A stretch of 64,000 bases of DNA from Paracidovorax avenae (GTDB lineage Bacteria > Pseudomonadota > Gammaproteobacteria > Burkholderiales > Burkholderiaceae_C). How positions within the stretch are numbered: the stretch's first letter is position 1; each line of letters begins with the position of its first letter. The notes under the pieces were generated by a model. The model made no database searches and was not told the origin of the DNA. It saw only the letters and a list, made by a program, of their open reading frames with translations. The stretch lies in the NCBI RefSeq assembly GCF_040892545.1, contig NZ_CP156079.1:744001-808000 (forward strand), in the 5' to 3' direction. A program made the position numbers and the translations under genes. Shown here piece by piece: positions 20,073 to 29,446 of the stretch.

Positions 20073-20206
20073 GGTGTGAGACTCCTGCTGGAACGTGCTG
20101 TGAAAACCCTCTATTAAGCCATAGACGCGCCGCGGAGCCTCCTGGCGGCCGGGTTTGTAAGACAGTTGCCATTGACGCTGCCCGGCGCCCGCCCAACAAT
20201 CCCCCC

Positions 20207-21493
20207 ATGAATCCCCTGCTGCGCGCCCTGGAAGAGCGGCTGGCCGCCTCGCCGGTCGGGCTCGCGCTGGAGCTGCCAGGGGGCGAGCGGCTGGGCGTGC
20301 GCGACGCGCGCGTGGTGCTGCGCTTCCGCGACGCGATGGCGCTCGCCGCCCTCGCGCGGGGCAAGGTGGGCGACGTGGGCGCGGCCATCGTGGAGGGCCG
20401 CGTGGCCATGGAAGGGCGCGTGCGCGACCTCATGGCGGCGGCCGGTGCCCTGCTGCGGGGCGATCCGGCGCACGGATCGTCCCATTGGGGTGCCGCCCTG
20501 GCGCACCGCATCCGCTCCTACCGCCTGCACACGCTGGGCCGGGACGCGCGGCAGATCCAGTTCCATTACGACCTCTCCGACCGCTTCTACGCGCTGTGGC
20601 TCGATCCGCGCCGCGTGTATTCCTGCGCCTACTACCGCGACGCGGGCATGCCGCTCGCCCGGGCGCAGGAGGCCAAGCTGGACCACATCTGCCGCAAGCT
20701 GCGCCTCGCGCCCGGCGACCGCTTCCTGGACATCGGCGCGGGCTGGGGCGGGCTGCTGCTCTGGGCCGCGGAGCACTACGGCGTGGAAGGCACCGGCATC
20801 ACGCTTTCGCGAAACCAGCATGCGCACGTGACGCGGCTCATCGAGGAGAAGGGCCTGTCCGGCCGGATGCGCATGCTGCTGTGCGACTACCGCGACCTGC
20901 GGCGCACCGAGCAGCGGCCGTTCGACAGGATCGCCTCCGTGGGCATGTTCGAGCACGTGGGGCGCGCGCGCCTGCCGGAGTATTTCGCCTGCGTGCACGG
21001 CCTGCTGCGTCCCGGCGGGCTGCTGCTCAACCACGGCATCACCGCGGGCGGCGTGGACAACGACCAGCTCGGCGCCGGCATGGGCGACTTCATCGAGAAA
21101 TACATCTTTCCCGGCGGCGAACTGGTGCACGTGGGCGCCGTGCTGCACGACATGGCCGGTGCCGGCCTCGAGATGGTCGATACCGAGAACCTGCGTCCCC
21201 ATTACGCCCGTACGCTCTGGGCCTGGTCGGACGCGCTGGAGGAGCACCTCCCCGAGGCCGAGGCCATCCTGTCGGAAGAGGCCGGGGCCGATCGCGGGGC
21301 CAAGGCACTGCGCGCCTACCGCCTGTACCTGGCCGGCAGCGCCATGGGATTCGAGCGCGGATGGATGGCGCTGCACCAGATGCTCGCCATCCGGCCCGAC
21401 GGACGCACCGATTCCGGCCCCATGCCGGGCGCGCAGTCCGACTACCCTTTCCAGCGCGGCTACATGTACGAGGGGCTGCCGCGCGCCTGCTGA
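20207..21493 (+). CDS. cfa: Cyclopropane-fatty-acyl-phospholipid synthase
   Basis: This 428-residue protein has an N-terminal lipid-associated domain and a C-terminal SAM-dependent methyltransferase domain. Markers are FHYDLSDRFYALWLD, the SAM loop FLDIGAGWGGLLLWAAE, GMFEHVGRARLPEYF, and a C-terminal GFERGWMALHQML. It would add a methylene across cis double bonds of membrane phospholipids. It is about 45 residues longer than the E. coli enzyme. The DUF1840 gene starts 37 bases after its stop. Confidence 0.93.
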   Translation: MNPLLRALEERLAASPVGLALELPGGERLGVRDARVVLRFRDAMALAALARGKVGDVGAAIVEGRVAMEGRVRDLMAAAGALLRGDPAHGSSHWGAALAHRIRSYRLHTLGRDARQIQFHYDLSDRFYALWLDPRRVYSCAYYRDAGMPLARAQEAKLDHICRKLRLAPGDRFLDIGAGWGGLLLWAAEHYGVEGTGITLSRNQHAHVTRLIEEKGLSGRMRMLLCDYRDLRRTEQRPFDRIASVGMFEHVGRARLPEYFACVHGLLRPGGLLLNHGITAGGVDNDQLGAGMGDFIEKYIFPGGELVHVGAVLHDMAGAGLEMVDTENLRPHYARTLWAWSDALEEHLPEAEAILSEEAGADRGAKALRAYRLYLAGSAMGFERGWMALHQMLAIRPDGRTDSGPMPGAQSDYPFQRGYMYEGLPRAC

Positions 21494-21530
21494 CCCGGCC
21501 CCGCCTTCTGATCTGCCTACTTCCTGATCC

Positions 21531-21866
21531 ATGCTCTACAAATTCAAGTCCCGGGCCACGGCCGACATCATCATGCTGCAGGCCCACGGCCGCCAGATCC
21601 TGCAGGCGATCGGCAAGTCCCCCGACGATGCGCACGGCATCATCACGGCCGAGCAGATCCCCGCGGCCATCCAGTCGCTGGAGGCCGCGGTGGCCGCGGA
21701 CGAGGCCCGCCGCGCCGAGAGCGGCGAGGCGCAGGACGGTGCGGCCGCCGAAGGCCGCGAGGAGCGGGGCGACCCGGCCGAGGCGGTGCGCCTGCGCCAG
21801 CGCGCAGCCCCCTTCATCGACATGCTGCGCCGCAGCGCCGCCGAGGGCCGCGAAGTCACCTGGTAG
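21531..21866 (+). CDS. DUF1840 family protein
   Basis: This 111-residue acidic protein opens with MLYKFKSRATADIIMLQ and GRQILQAIGK, the hallmark of DUF1840, and ends with a short conserved segment (FIDMLRRSAAEGREVTW). The middle is Ala/Glu-rich and probably disordered. No function is established for the family. It is likely co-transcribed with cfa and converges on a Bug-family gene. Confidence 0.85.
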   Translation: MLYKFKSRATADIIMLQAHGRQILQAIGKSPDDAHGIITAEQIPAAIQSLEAAVAADEARRAESGEAQDGAAAEGREERGDPAEAVRLRQRAAPFIDMLRRSAAEGREVTW

Positions 21867-21875
21867 CGTCGCGGC

Positions 21876-22955
21876 TCAGTCCACCTTGGCGCCCGAGGCC
21901 TGCACCACGCGGGCCCACTTGGCGTGCTCGGCCTGGATGTGCCGCGCGAACTCGGCCGGCGTGTTGCCGCCGGGAATGGCGCCCTGCGCCAGCATGCGCT
22001 CCTTCACCGCGGGCGAAGCCAGTGCCTTGGCGGTCTCCTGCTGGATGCGGTTGACGATGTCGGCCGGTGTGCCCGCCGGGGCCAGCAGGCCGAACCACGA
22101 GCTGGCCTCGTAGCCCTTGAGCGCCGGGCCGCCGGCCTCTTCCACGGTGGGTACGTCCGGCAGCGCCGGCGAGCGGGTCGCGCTGGTCACCGCCAGCGCC
22201 TTGAGCTTGCCCGCCTTGATCTGCGCCATGGAGGAGGGCAGGTTGTCGAACATCACGTCCATGTTGCCGCCCACCATGTCCAGCAGGGCCGGGCCCGAGC
22301 CGCGGTAGGGCATGTGCAGCATGTAGGTGCCGGTCATGCTCTTGAACAGCTCGCCCGCGAGGTGGATGGAGGTGCCGTTGCCGCTGGAGGCCATGTTGAG
22401 CTGGCCGGGGTGGGCCTTGGCGTAGCGGATGAAGTCCTGCACGCTCGAGATGCCCTGCGCGCGCGCCTTCTCTGCGTTGACCTCCATCACGTTCGGCACC
22501 GCGGCCACCAGCGTGATCGGCACGAAGTCCTTGATGGGGTCGTAGGGCAGCCTGCCGTAGAGCGCGCGGTTGATGCCGTGCGTGCCCACGGTGCCCATGA
22601 GCAGGGTGTAGCCGTCGGCCGGCGACTTGGCGACGATCTCCGCGCCGATGTTGCCGCCCGCGCCCGCGCGGTTGTCCACCACGAACTGCTGCCCGAAGGC
22701 GCGGCTGAGTTCGGGCGCGACGGCCCGCGCGAGGATGTCGGTGGTGCCGCCCGGGGCGAAGGGCACGACGATGCGCACGGGTTTGGAAGGCCACGTGTCG
22801 GCGTGCGCGGGCGCGTTCCAGGCGGCGAGCGCGGCGCCCGCGATCAGCGCGCAGCCCAGGGCGATGGCGCGGCGGCGCGCGGAGGCGTGCTGCACGGCGG
22901 AGACGGCGGCAGAGCGCGAGCAGCGGGAGGATGATGCAGTGTCTTGCAGGGGCAT
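21876..22955 (-). CDS. Bug-family tricarboxylate transporter substrate-binding protein
   Basis: This 359-residue protein is a Bug/TctC-type periplasmic receptor. A long N-terminus with a hydrophobic signal ([21 protein letters not shown]) is followed by [19 protein letters not shown] and the ligand-loop region [20 protein letters not shown]. Such receptors usually bind a carboxylate or a similar small molecule. No TctA/TctB membrane genes are near, as is usual for the many orphan Bug proteins of Burkholderiales. The start at 22955 gives a rather long leader; an upstream ATG in frame is also possible. It is divergent from the histidine kinase across 233 bases, where I see no gene. Confidence 0.88.
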   Translation of the reverse strand: MPLQDTASSSRCSRSAAVSAVQHASARRRAIALGCALIAGAALAAWNAPAHADTWPSKPVRIVVPFAPGGTTDILARAVAPELSRAFGQQFVVDNRAGAGGNIGAEIVAKSPADGYTLLMGTVGTHGINRALYGRLPYDPIKDFVPITLVAAVPNVMEVNAEKARAQGISSVQDFIRYAKAHPGQLNMASSGNGTSIHLAGELFKSMTGTYMLHMPYRGSGPALLDMVGGNMDVMFDNLPSSMAQIKAGKLKALAVTSATRSPALPDVPTVEEAGGPALKGYEASSWFGLLAPAGTPADIVNRIQQETAKALASPAVKERMLAQGAIPGGNTPAEFARHIQAEHAKWARVVQASGAKVD

Positions 22956-23188
22956 GAGGCAAGGACCTTTCGTTGGCCATGGGATCGGGGGCTGGCCGCG
23001 CGCGGTGGCGCGCGGAGCCGTCCGTCCGTTGTAGGCGGGCCCTTGCCGGGGCGGCAGATGGATAACCCTGAAGCCGTGTGGAATGCACAGCGGCGAGGAG
23101 CTCGGCGGCACTCTTTGAGAAAATCCGGAATCGCCGGCGTTCGCATCCCTGGAAATTCCCGGAGCCACCCTGCGTCCCGAGAACGCCC

Positions 23189-25639
23189 ATGCCCGCTTCC
23201 CCTCCCCCCGATACCGACCCGCGCAGCCCGTTCCCCTCCACGGGAGGCGAGTGCGGCAGACTGCTGCGCGCCATCGACTGGAGCCGCCACGCGCTCGGTG
23301 ATCCGCGGGACTGGCCGCCCGAACTCAAGACGGCGGTGCGCACCACGCTCAGTTCCCGCTTCCCCATGATGGTCCACTGGGGCGACCGTCTGCACACCTT
23401 CTACAACGATGCCTATGCCGTGAGCCTGGGCCACAAGCACCCGGGGCATCTGGGGGAGCCGGCCTTCGACTGGTGGTCCGAGATGTGGGGCCAGCTGGAG
23501 CCGTTCTTCTCGAAGGTGCTGGCCGGGGAGAGCTTCTACACCGAGGACGCGCGCTACACGCCCGACCGCGACGGTGCGGCGCGCGAGGCCTATTTCACGC
23601 ACTGCCACAGCCCGATCTGGGATGACGAGGGGCGCGTGCGGGGCATCTTCCTCGTGGTGACCGAGACCACCCGCATGGTGCTCGCCGAGCAGGGCCGCAT
23701 CCGCGAGGAGCGCCGCAACCGCCAGATCCTCGACAGCGCGCGCGACTACGCCATCATCAGCTTCTCGCTCGATGGCCTGGTCACCAGCTGGAACGAGGGC
23801 GCCTGCGCGGTGCTCGGCTGGACCGAGGCGGAAATGCTCGGCCAGCCCCCGGACCGGTTCTTCACGCCCGAGGACAACGCGCAGGACGCCCCGCGCGCGG
23901 AAATGCGCCTGGCGCTTGCCCGGGGCCATGCCAGCGACGAGCGCTGGCACCTGCGCAAGGACGGCCGGCGCTTCTGGGCCAGCGGCGAGATGACGCCGCT
24001 GAAGGACGAGGCGGGCCGGGTGCAGGGGTTCGTCAAGATCCTGCGGGACCGCACGGAGCACGAGCGCCTGAACAGCGAGCGTGACAATGCCGTGCGGGAA
24101 CTCGGCCTGCTCAACGACAACCTGAAGGCCCGGGTGGCGGAACAGGCGGCCGACCGTGACCGGATCTGGCACCTGTCGACCGACCTGATGGACGTCTGCG
24201 ACGTCAACGGCCGGCTGCTGGCGGTCAACGACGCCTGGGGGGCGACGCTCGGCTGGACCGAGGAGGTGCTGCTGCGGACCCACTTCCTCGACCTGGTGCA
24301 TCCGGACGACCGCGAGCCGACCATCGCCGAGCTGCGCCGGCTCGAAGACGGCCGCACGACCATGCGCTTCGAGAACCGGGTCCGCTGCCGCGACGGCAGC
24401 TACCGCGTCATCTCCTGGGTGGCCCAGCCGTTCGAGCAGCGCTTCTATGCCACGGGGCGCGACGTCACCGAGCAGCGCAGGGTCGAGGACCAGCTCCGGC
24501 AGAGCCAGAAGATGGAAGCCATCGGCCAGCTCACCGGTGGCATCGCGCACGATTTCAACAACCTGCTGGCCACCATCATGTCCAGCCTGCAGCTGCTGCA
24601 GCGCAAGCTCGCCGCGGTCCCCGAGGCGAAGGGGACCGAGCGCTACATCGCGATGGCCGGCACGGCCGCCCAGCGCGCGGCATCCCTGGTCCACCGCCTG
24701 CTGGCGTTCTCGCGCAAGCAGACGCTCGACCTGCAGCACGTGGATGCCAACGCGCTCGTGCTGGGCGTGGAGGAGATGCTGCGGCGCACGCTGGGCGAGA
24801 ACATCCTGCTCGTGCTGTCGCTGGCACCCGGGCTCGGCATGGTCCGCAGCGACCGCAACCAGCTCGAGAACGCCTTGCTCAATCTCTGCATCAACGCGCG
24901 CGACGCGATGGAGCAGGGCGGCCGCCTCACCATCCAGACTTCCACCGTCGTGCTGGACCGCCTCTACCTCAACCAGCATCCACACCTGAAGCCGGGCAGC
25001 TATGCCAGGCTGACCGTGACCGACAGCGGCACCGGGATGCCCCCGGAAGTGGCCGCGAAGGCGTTCGAGCCATTCTTCACGACCAAGCCCATCGGGCAGG
25101 GCACGGGGCTGGGCCTGTCGATGATCTACGGGTTCGCCCGCCAGACCGGCGGCCACGTGGCGATCGACTCCCGGGTGGGCGAGGGCACGGCCGTGAGCCT
25201 TTACCTGCCCACCGTGGCGGATGGCGCCTCACCCGTGCCCGCCGCGCCGACGGCCACTGCCGACCTGCCGTGCGGCCGCGGCGAAACCCTCCTGTTCGTC
25301 GAGGACGAGCCGGGCCTGCGGGCCATATTGGGAGAAGTGCTGGCAGACCTGGAGTACGTGGCGCACGAGGCCGTCGATGCGCCCTCGGCGCTGGAGGTGA
25401 TGGAGGCGCTCGATGGCCTGGACCTGCTGATCACGGACGTGGGCCTGCCGGGCATGAGCGGCAGGCAACTGGCCGATGTGGCCCGCCAGCTCCGCCCCGG
25501 CCTGAAGGTGCTGTTCATCACCGGCTACGCCAACCAGGCGAACGTCCGGAGCGAGTTCCTCGGGCCGGGCATGGACATGATGGCCAAGCCGTTCACGATC
25601 GAGGCGCTGGCCTGCAAGGTCCGGCAGATGCTGGATTGA
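23189..25639 (+). CDS. Hybrid sensor histidine kinase with PAS domains and C-terminal receiver
   Basis: This 816-residue soluble kinase has, in order: a degenerate PAS-like N-terminus (about 10-170), a PAS domain (about 180-295), a second PAS (about 320-430), a HisKA dimerisation helix with His454 ([11 protein letters not shown]), an HATPase domain (N-box [42 protein letters not shown]), and a receiver domain with phospho-acceptor Asp750 ([13 protein letters not shown]) and Lys in AKPF. No membrane helix is evident, so it senses a cytoplasmic signal. The ATG at 23189 starts the protein just before the conserved part; the longer frame adds 37 unsupported residues. No cognate output regulator is adjacent. 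Confidence 0.9.
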   Translation: MPASPPPDTDPRSPFPSTGGECGRLLRAIDWSRHALGDPRDWPPELKTAVRTTLSSRFPMMVHWGDRLHTFYNDAYAVSLGHKHPGHLGEPAFDWWSEMWGQLEPFFSKVLAGESFYTEDARYTPDRDGAAREAYFTHCHSPIWDDEGRVRGIFLVVTETTRMVLAEQGRIREERRNRQILDSARDYAIISFSLDGLVTSWNEGACAVLGWTEAEMLGQPPDRFFTPEDNAQDAPRAEMRLALARGHASDERWHLRKDGRRFWASGEMTPLKDEAGRVQGFVKILRDRTEHERLNSERDNAVRELGLLNDNLKARVAEQAADRDRIWHLSTDLMDVCDVNGRLLAVNDAWGATLGWTEEVLLRTHFLDLVHPDDREPTIAELRRLEDGRTTMRFENRVRCRDGSYRVISWVAQPFEQRFYATGRDVTEQRRVEDQLRQSQKMEAIGQLTGGIAHDFNNLLATIMSSLQLLQRKLAAVPEAKGTERYIAMAGTAAQRAASLVHRLLAFSRKQTLDLQHVDANALVLGVEEMLRRTLGENILLVLSLAPGLGMVRSDRNQLENALLNLCINARDAMEQGGRLTIQTSTVVLDRLYLNQHPHLKPGSYARLTVTDSGTGMPPEVAAKAFEPFFTTKPIGQGTGLGLSMIYGFARQTGGHVAIDSRVGEGTAVSLYLPTVADGASPVPAAPTATADLPCGRGETLLFVEDEPGLRAILGEVLADLEYVAHEAVDAPSALEVMEALDGLDLLITDVGLPGMSGRQLADVARQLRPGLKVLFITGYANQANVRSEFLGPGMDMMAKPFTIEALACKVRQMLD

Positions 25640-25646
25640 CCAGAAA

Positions 25647-25683
25647 GAAAAACGCCCTGCGGCGCGGGGGCGCTGCAGGGCGT
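25647..25683 (-). terminator. Rho-independent terminator for the second Bug gene
   Basis: ACGCCCTGC (25652-25660) pairs perfectly with GCAGGGCGT (25675-25683). On the minus strand the hairpin is followed by TTTTTCTTTCT. It lies 40 bases past the stop of the leftward gene. Confidence 0.8.
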
Positions 25684-25723
25684 CGCCGTGGCGGGGCATC
25701 GCCCCGCCGCACTGGGAGCGGCG

Positions 25724-26716
25724 TCAGTCCGCGTAGGTGCCGGCGGCCTTGATGATCGGGCCCCACTTGTTGATCTCGGCCTGCACGAACTTCTTGTGCT
25801 CGGCCGGCTCGATGCGCTGGTCGGAGGCCACCACGGCGCCCAGGCCTTCCTGCTTCTTGATGAAGTCCGGGTCCTTCAGGGCCGCCTTCAGGGCTTCGTT
25901 CAGCTTGGCGACCACTTCGGCGGGCGTGCCCTTGGGCGCGTAGAGGCCGTGCCAGATGGTGACCTGGAAGTCCTTCACGCCAGATTCCGCCAGCGTGGGC
26001 AGGTCCTTGAGCGACGGCGTGGTCAGGCGCTTGTCCGTGGTGACCGCATAGGCCTTGACCTTCTTGGCCTCGATCTGCGATGTGGTGTTGGTCGTCTGGT
26101 CGCACAGCAGGTCGATCTGGCCGCCGATCAGGTCGGTGATGGCGGGGGCCGTGCCCTTGTAGGCGACGGTGGTCATCTCGACCTTGAGGGCGTTCTGGTA
26201 GAGCAGGCCGCACAGGTGCGAGGCGGCGCCCAGGCCGGCGTGGCCCAGGTTGATCTTGCCCTTGTTCTGGCCGATCCAGGTGGAGAGCTCCTGGTAGTTG
26301 TTGGCCGGCAGCGAGGGGCGGCCTATGAGCGTCATGGGCACGTCGTTCACGATGCCCAGGTACTCGAAGTCGGTGGGCACGTTGAAAGGCAGCTTGCGGT
26401 AGAGCGCCGGCATCGTGGCCATGGCGATATGGTTGAGCAGCAGGGTGTAGCCGTCGGGTGCCGCGCGTGCCACCTTGGCGGTGCCGATGCTGCTGCCGGC
26501 GCCGGCGGCGTTGTCGATCACCACGCTCACCCCGCCCAGCGGCTTGCGCATGGCCTCGGCCAGGTCGCGCGCCACGCGGTCGGTGGGACCGCCGGCCGCG
26601 AAGGGCACGACGATGGTCACCGTCTTGTCCTTGGAGGGGAAGGCTTGCTGTGCCTGGACGCCGAATGCGGCGGCTGCGGCAGCGGCCAGCAGGGCGGTCT
26701 TGAACAGTGATTTCAT
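25724..26716 (-). CDS. Bug-family tricarboxylate transporter substrate-binding protein
   Basis: This 330-residue receptor has a clean Sec signal (MKSLFKTALLAAAAAAAFG, cut near VQAQ), then FPSKDKTVTIVVPFAAGGPTD and the binding-loop sequence NAAGAGSSIGTAKVARAAPDG. AAGGAG lies four bases before the ATG at 26716, which fixes the start. It is an orphan receptor like the Bug gene at 21.9 kb but only distantly similar to it. The 201-base gap upstream (26717-26917) is AT-rich compared with its surroundings and probably contains its promoter; I see no gene there. Confidence 0.92.
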   Translation of the reverse strand: MKSLFKTALLAAAAAAAFGVQAQQAFPSKDKTVTIVVPFAAGGPTDRVARDLAEAMRKPLGGVSVVIDNAAGAGSSIGTAKVARAAPDGYTLLLNHIAMATMPALYRKLPFNVPTDFEYLGIVNDVPMTLIGRPSLPANNYQELSTWIGQNKGKINLGHAGLGAASHLCGLLYQNALKVEMTTVAYKGTAPAITDLIGGQIDLLCDQTTNTTSQIEAKKVKAYAVTTDKRLTTPSLKDLPTLAESGVKDFQVTIWHGLYAPKGTPAEVVAKLNEALKAALKDPDFIKKQEGLGAVVASDQRIEPAEHKKFVQAEINKWGPIIKAAGTYAD

Positions 26717-26917
26717 GGTGCTCCTTACGTGAAGAGGCGCCATGATAGTCATGGGCTTTCGGTGCTACATCAAGGTAATCACTGAGGCCCGGAGATGCAG
26801 GGTTTTAAGTTTTTTTGCGCTGGATCCATTGACGTGCAAGGATATGTTGCTATGGAAATGTGAGTGTAAGCTCCATGCAATCCATCTGTGGCAGGCGCCG
26901 GCAGGCGTCGTCCGGGG

Positions 26918-28165
26918 TCACCGGTAGCTGCGCGCATCCTCGATCACGCGGCCGTCGTTGGGCAGGCTGCCCGGCGGCAGCATCTCCACCTCGGCGCGCA
27001 GCTTGGTGACCTCGCGCACCGCAGCCGCCAGCTGGTCGGCCAGCCCGCCGGCGGTCTCCGACGTCTCCACGCGCAGCACCAGGGTGTCGCTGGCCATCTC
27101 ACCGCCCACGACGAGGCGCGCGCGCGCCACCTGCGGGAAGCGCCGCGCCACCTCGGCCACCTGGCCGGGGTGCACGAACATGCCGCGCACCTTGGTGGTC
27201 TGGTCGGCCCGGCCCATCCAGCCGCGGATGCGGCGGTTCGTGCGGCCGGTGGGGCAGGGGCCGGGCAGCACGGCCGACAGGTCGCCCGTGCCGAAGCGCA
27301 CCAGGGGGTAGTCGGGGTTGAGCGTGGTCACCACCACCTCGCCCACCTCGCCGTCGGGCACGGGGTCTCCGGTGCCGGGCCGCACGATCTCCACGATCAC
27401 GTCCTCGCCCAGCACCAGACCCTCGCGGGCGCGGGTCTCGTAGGCGATCAGGCCCAGGTCCGCCGTGGCATAGCACTGGTAGGCCGCGACGCCGCGCTCG
27501 GCGAACCAGTCGCGCAGCGAGGGCGGCAGCGCCTCGCCCGACACCAGCGCCTTGCCCAGGTGCGGCAGCGCCGTGCCCGTCTCCGCCGCCTTCTCCAGCA
27601 GGATGCGCAGGAAGCTCGGCGTGCCGATGTAACCCGCGGGGCGCAGCTCGGCCATGGCCTGCACCTGCTGCTCCGTCTGCCCCGTGCCGCCCGCGAACAC
27701 CGTGCAGCCGAGGGCCTGCGCCCCGCCTTCCATCATGGCGCCCGCGGGAACGAAGTGGTAGCTGAAGCAGTTGTGCACCAGCTCGCCCGGCCGGAACCCC
27801 GCGGCATGGATCGCGCGCGCCATGCGCCAGTAGTCCGCCCGCCGGCCTTCCGGTTCGTAGAGCGTGCCCGGGCTCGCGAACACGCGCGGCATCGCCGGGC
27901 CGAACGCCAGCGCGCTGAAACCCCCGAACGGGTTCGCGGCGCGGCCCGCCTGCTGCCGTTCCAGCAACTCGTGCTTGCGCGTCACCGGCAGGGCGGCCAG
28001 CGCGTCCCGGCTGGTCACGGCCCGCGCATCCACCCCCGCCAGGATCTCGCCGAAAGCCGCCGTGGCCGACCGCGCATGCGCCACCTGCGCCGGCAGCGCC
28101 GCCATCAGCGCAGCCTCGCGCTCCTCGGGCGCGCGGGTTTCGAGGGCGTCGTAGGAATCCATCAT
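26918..28165 (-). CDS. Phenylacetate-CoA ligase (PaaK) family protein
   Basis: This 415-residue AMP-forming ligase resembles PaaK. It has an N-terminal domain with RKHELLERQ, a segment FASPGTLYEPEGRRADYW in place of a strict Ser/Thr-Gly loop, then YIGTPSFLRILLEK, a nucleotide-motif YQCYATADLGLIAYE, VRFGTGDLSAV, and a C-terminal cap with RGWMGRADQTTKVRGMFV. It would activate an aryl or acyl acid to its CoA thioester. I chose the ATG at 28165 because GAAGG lies seven bases upstream; in-frame ATGs at 28171, 28183 and 28195 are alternatives. It is the last gene of the leftward liv cluster, separated from livF by a repeat. Confidence 0.8.
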   Translation of the reverse strand: MMDSYDALETRAPEEREAALMAALPAQVAHARSATAAFGEILAGVDARAVTSRDALAALPVTRKHELLERQQAGRAANPFGGFSALAFGPAMPRVFASPGTLYEPEGRRADYWRMARAIHAAGFRPGELVHNCFSYHFVPAGAMMEGGAQALGCTVFAGGTGQTEQQVQAMAELRPAGYIGTPSFLRILLEKAAETGTALPHLGKALVSGEALPPSLRDWFAERGVAAYQCYATADLGLIAYETRAREGLVLGEDVIVEIVRPGTGDPVPDGEVGEVVVTTLNPDYPLVRFGTGDLSAVLPGPCPTGRTNRRIRGWMGRADQTTKVRGMFVHPGQVAEVARRFPQVARARLVVGGEMASDTLVLRVETSETAGGLADQLAAAVREVTKLRAEVEMLPPGSLPNDGRVIEDARSYR

Positions 28166-28300
28166 GCTCATGCCTTCATCCATGCGGTTGTGCATCCATC
28201 GTCATAAGAAACAGCGGCATCGTCAGCGTGGGCATCCGAACTGCAAATCCCGCGTACGGCCCTGCCCCCCCGCAGCGCCACCCATCAAAAGGCCGCGGAG

Positions 28301-28426
28301 CAGGCCAAGCCAGCAGACGCCGTGGAACCGGCTTCGCCGGGCCACCAGCGTCGTCCCCCTTCCCGCCGTGCGCAGCACGGCGAGAGAAGGGGGAAGGCGC
28401 GCAGCGCCACAGGGGGTAGTTCATCA
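28301..28426. repeat. Hairpin-forming intergenic repeat, copy 1
   Basis: This stretch contains GCGTCGTCCCCCTTCCCG (from 28349), a central CGC-rich palindrome around GCGCAGC, and GAGAGAAGGGGGAAG, then GGGGG and a TCAT that overlaps the livF stop. CCCCCTTC and GAAGGGGG pair to form a long stem-loop. The same layout recurs at 29331-29446. Elements of this kind are scattered in Comamonadaceae genomes; a role in mRNA 3'-end stability or termination is possible but unproven. Confidence 0.75.
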
Positions 28427-29254
28427 GGCAAGCCAGCGCTTGCGCCGCTTGTAGCTCTTCGCATCCTTGAAACTCTTGCGCTCCCCCCCGCCCATGCCCA
28501 GGTAGAACTCCTTCACGTCCTCGTTGTTGGCCAGGTCGGCGGCCGCGCCGTCCATCACCACGCGGCCGCTTTCGAGGATGTAGCCGTAGTCCGCGTACTT
28601 CAGCGCCATGTGCGTGTTCTGCTCGGCCAGCAGGAAGGTGACCTTCTCGCGGGTGTTGAGGTCGCGCACGATGTGGAAGACCTCGTCGACGATCTGCGGC
28701 GCCAGGCCCATGGAGGGCTCGTCGAGCAGCACCATGCGCGGGTTGGCCATGAGCGCGCGGCCGATGGCGCACATCTGCTGCTCGCCGCCCGAGGTGTAGG
28801 CCGCCTGGCTGGTGCGCCGCGTCTTCAGGCGCGGGAAGTAGGCATACACCTTCTCCAGGTTGGCCGCGATCTCCCCGCGGTCGCGCCGCGTATAGGCGCC
28901 CGTGAGCAGGTTCTCCTCGATCGTGAGGTGGGCAAAACAGTGGCGGCCCTCCATCACCTGCACCACGCCGCGGTCCACCAGCGCAGCGGGCGACAGCCGC
29001 TCGATGCGCTCGCCGCGCAGTTCGATGCTGCCCTTCGTGACCTCCCCGCGCTCGCCCGCCAGCAGGTTGGAGACCGCGCGCAGCGTGGTCGTCTTGCCCG
29101 CCCCATTGCCGCCCAGCAGGGCCACGATGGCGCCCTCGGGCACGGAAAGCGACACGCCCTTGAGCACGAGGATCACATGGTGGTAGATCACCTCGATGCC
29201 GTTGACGACGAGCAGGGGAGCGGCGTTGGAGGTTGGAGGAGGGTCGGTGGTCAT
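28424..29254 (-). CDS. livF: Branched-chain amino acid-type ABC transporter ATP-binding protein LivF
   Basis: This 276-residue ATPase has Walker A GGNGAGKTTTLRAVS, a Q-loop, the signature SGGEQQMCAIGRAL, Walker B MVLLDEPSMGLAP and a His switch region (LAEQNTHMAL). It belongs to the LivF subgroup. The ATG at 29254 has AGGGA about six bases upstream; the ATG at 29269 is less likely. It works with LivG, LivH and LivM in the same cluster. The C-terminus is unusually basic (RKSFKDAKSYKRRKRWLA). Confidence 0.9.
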   Translation of the reverse strand: MTTDPPPTSNAAPLLVVNGIEVIYHHVILVLKGVSLSVPEGAIVALLGGNGAGKTTTLRAVSNLLAGERGEVTKGSIELRGERIERLSPAALVDRGVVQVMEGRHCFAHLTIEENLLTGAYTRRDRGEIAANLEKVYAYFPRLKTRRTSQAAYTSGGEQQMCAIGRALMANPRMVLLDEPSMGLAPQIVDEVFHIVRDLNTREKVTFLLAEQNTHMALKYADYGYILESGRVVMDGAAADLANNEDVKEFYLGMGGGERKSFKDAKSYKRRKRWLA

Positions 29255-29330
29255 GGTCGTCCCTGACATTGAATGAGGAGGTACTCAGCGGGCGGCATCG
29301 GGCGCGCAGGTAAAAAGCTGGGCGCGGCCC

Positions 29331-29446
29331 CAGGCCAGCGGACGCCGCGCAAGGGCCGCCCCGCCGCGCTGGCGTCGTCCCCCTTCCCGGACCGCGCAGC
29401 GGACCGAGAGAAGGGGGAAGCGGCGCAGCCGCTCAGGGGGATGTCA
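29331..29446. repeat. Hairpin-forming intergenic repeat, copy 2
   Basis: It shares with the copy at 28301-28426 the GCGTCGTCCCCCTTCCCG block (from 29372), the central palindrome, the GAGAGAAGGGGGAAG block and the terminal GGGGG-GTCAT that runs into a stop codon. Here that stop belongs to the binding-protein gene. Flanking CAGGCCAGCGGACGCC also matches the other copy. Both copies sit at the 3' end of a leftward gene in the same orientation. Confidence 0.75.

Noticed and set aside
26717-26917. Hidden gene in the AT-rich gap before the second Bug gene
   Set aside because: Open frames are short and lack ribosome-binding sites; a promoter region is more likely.
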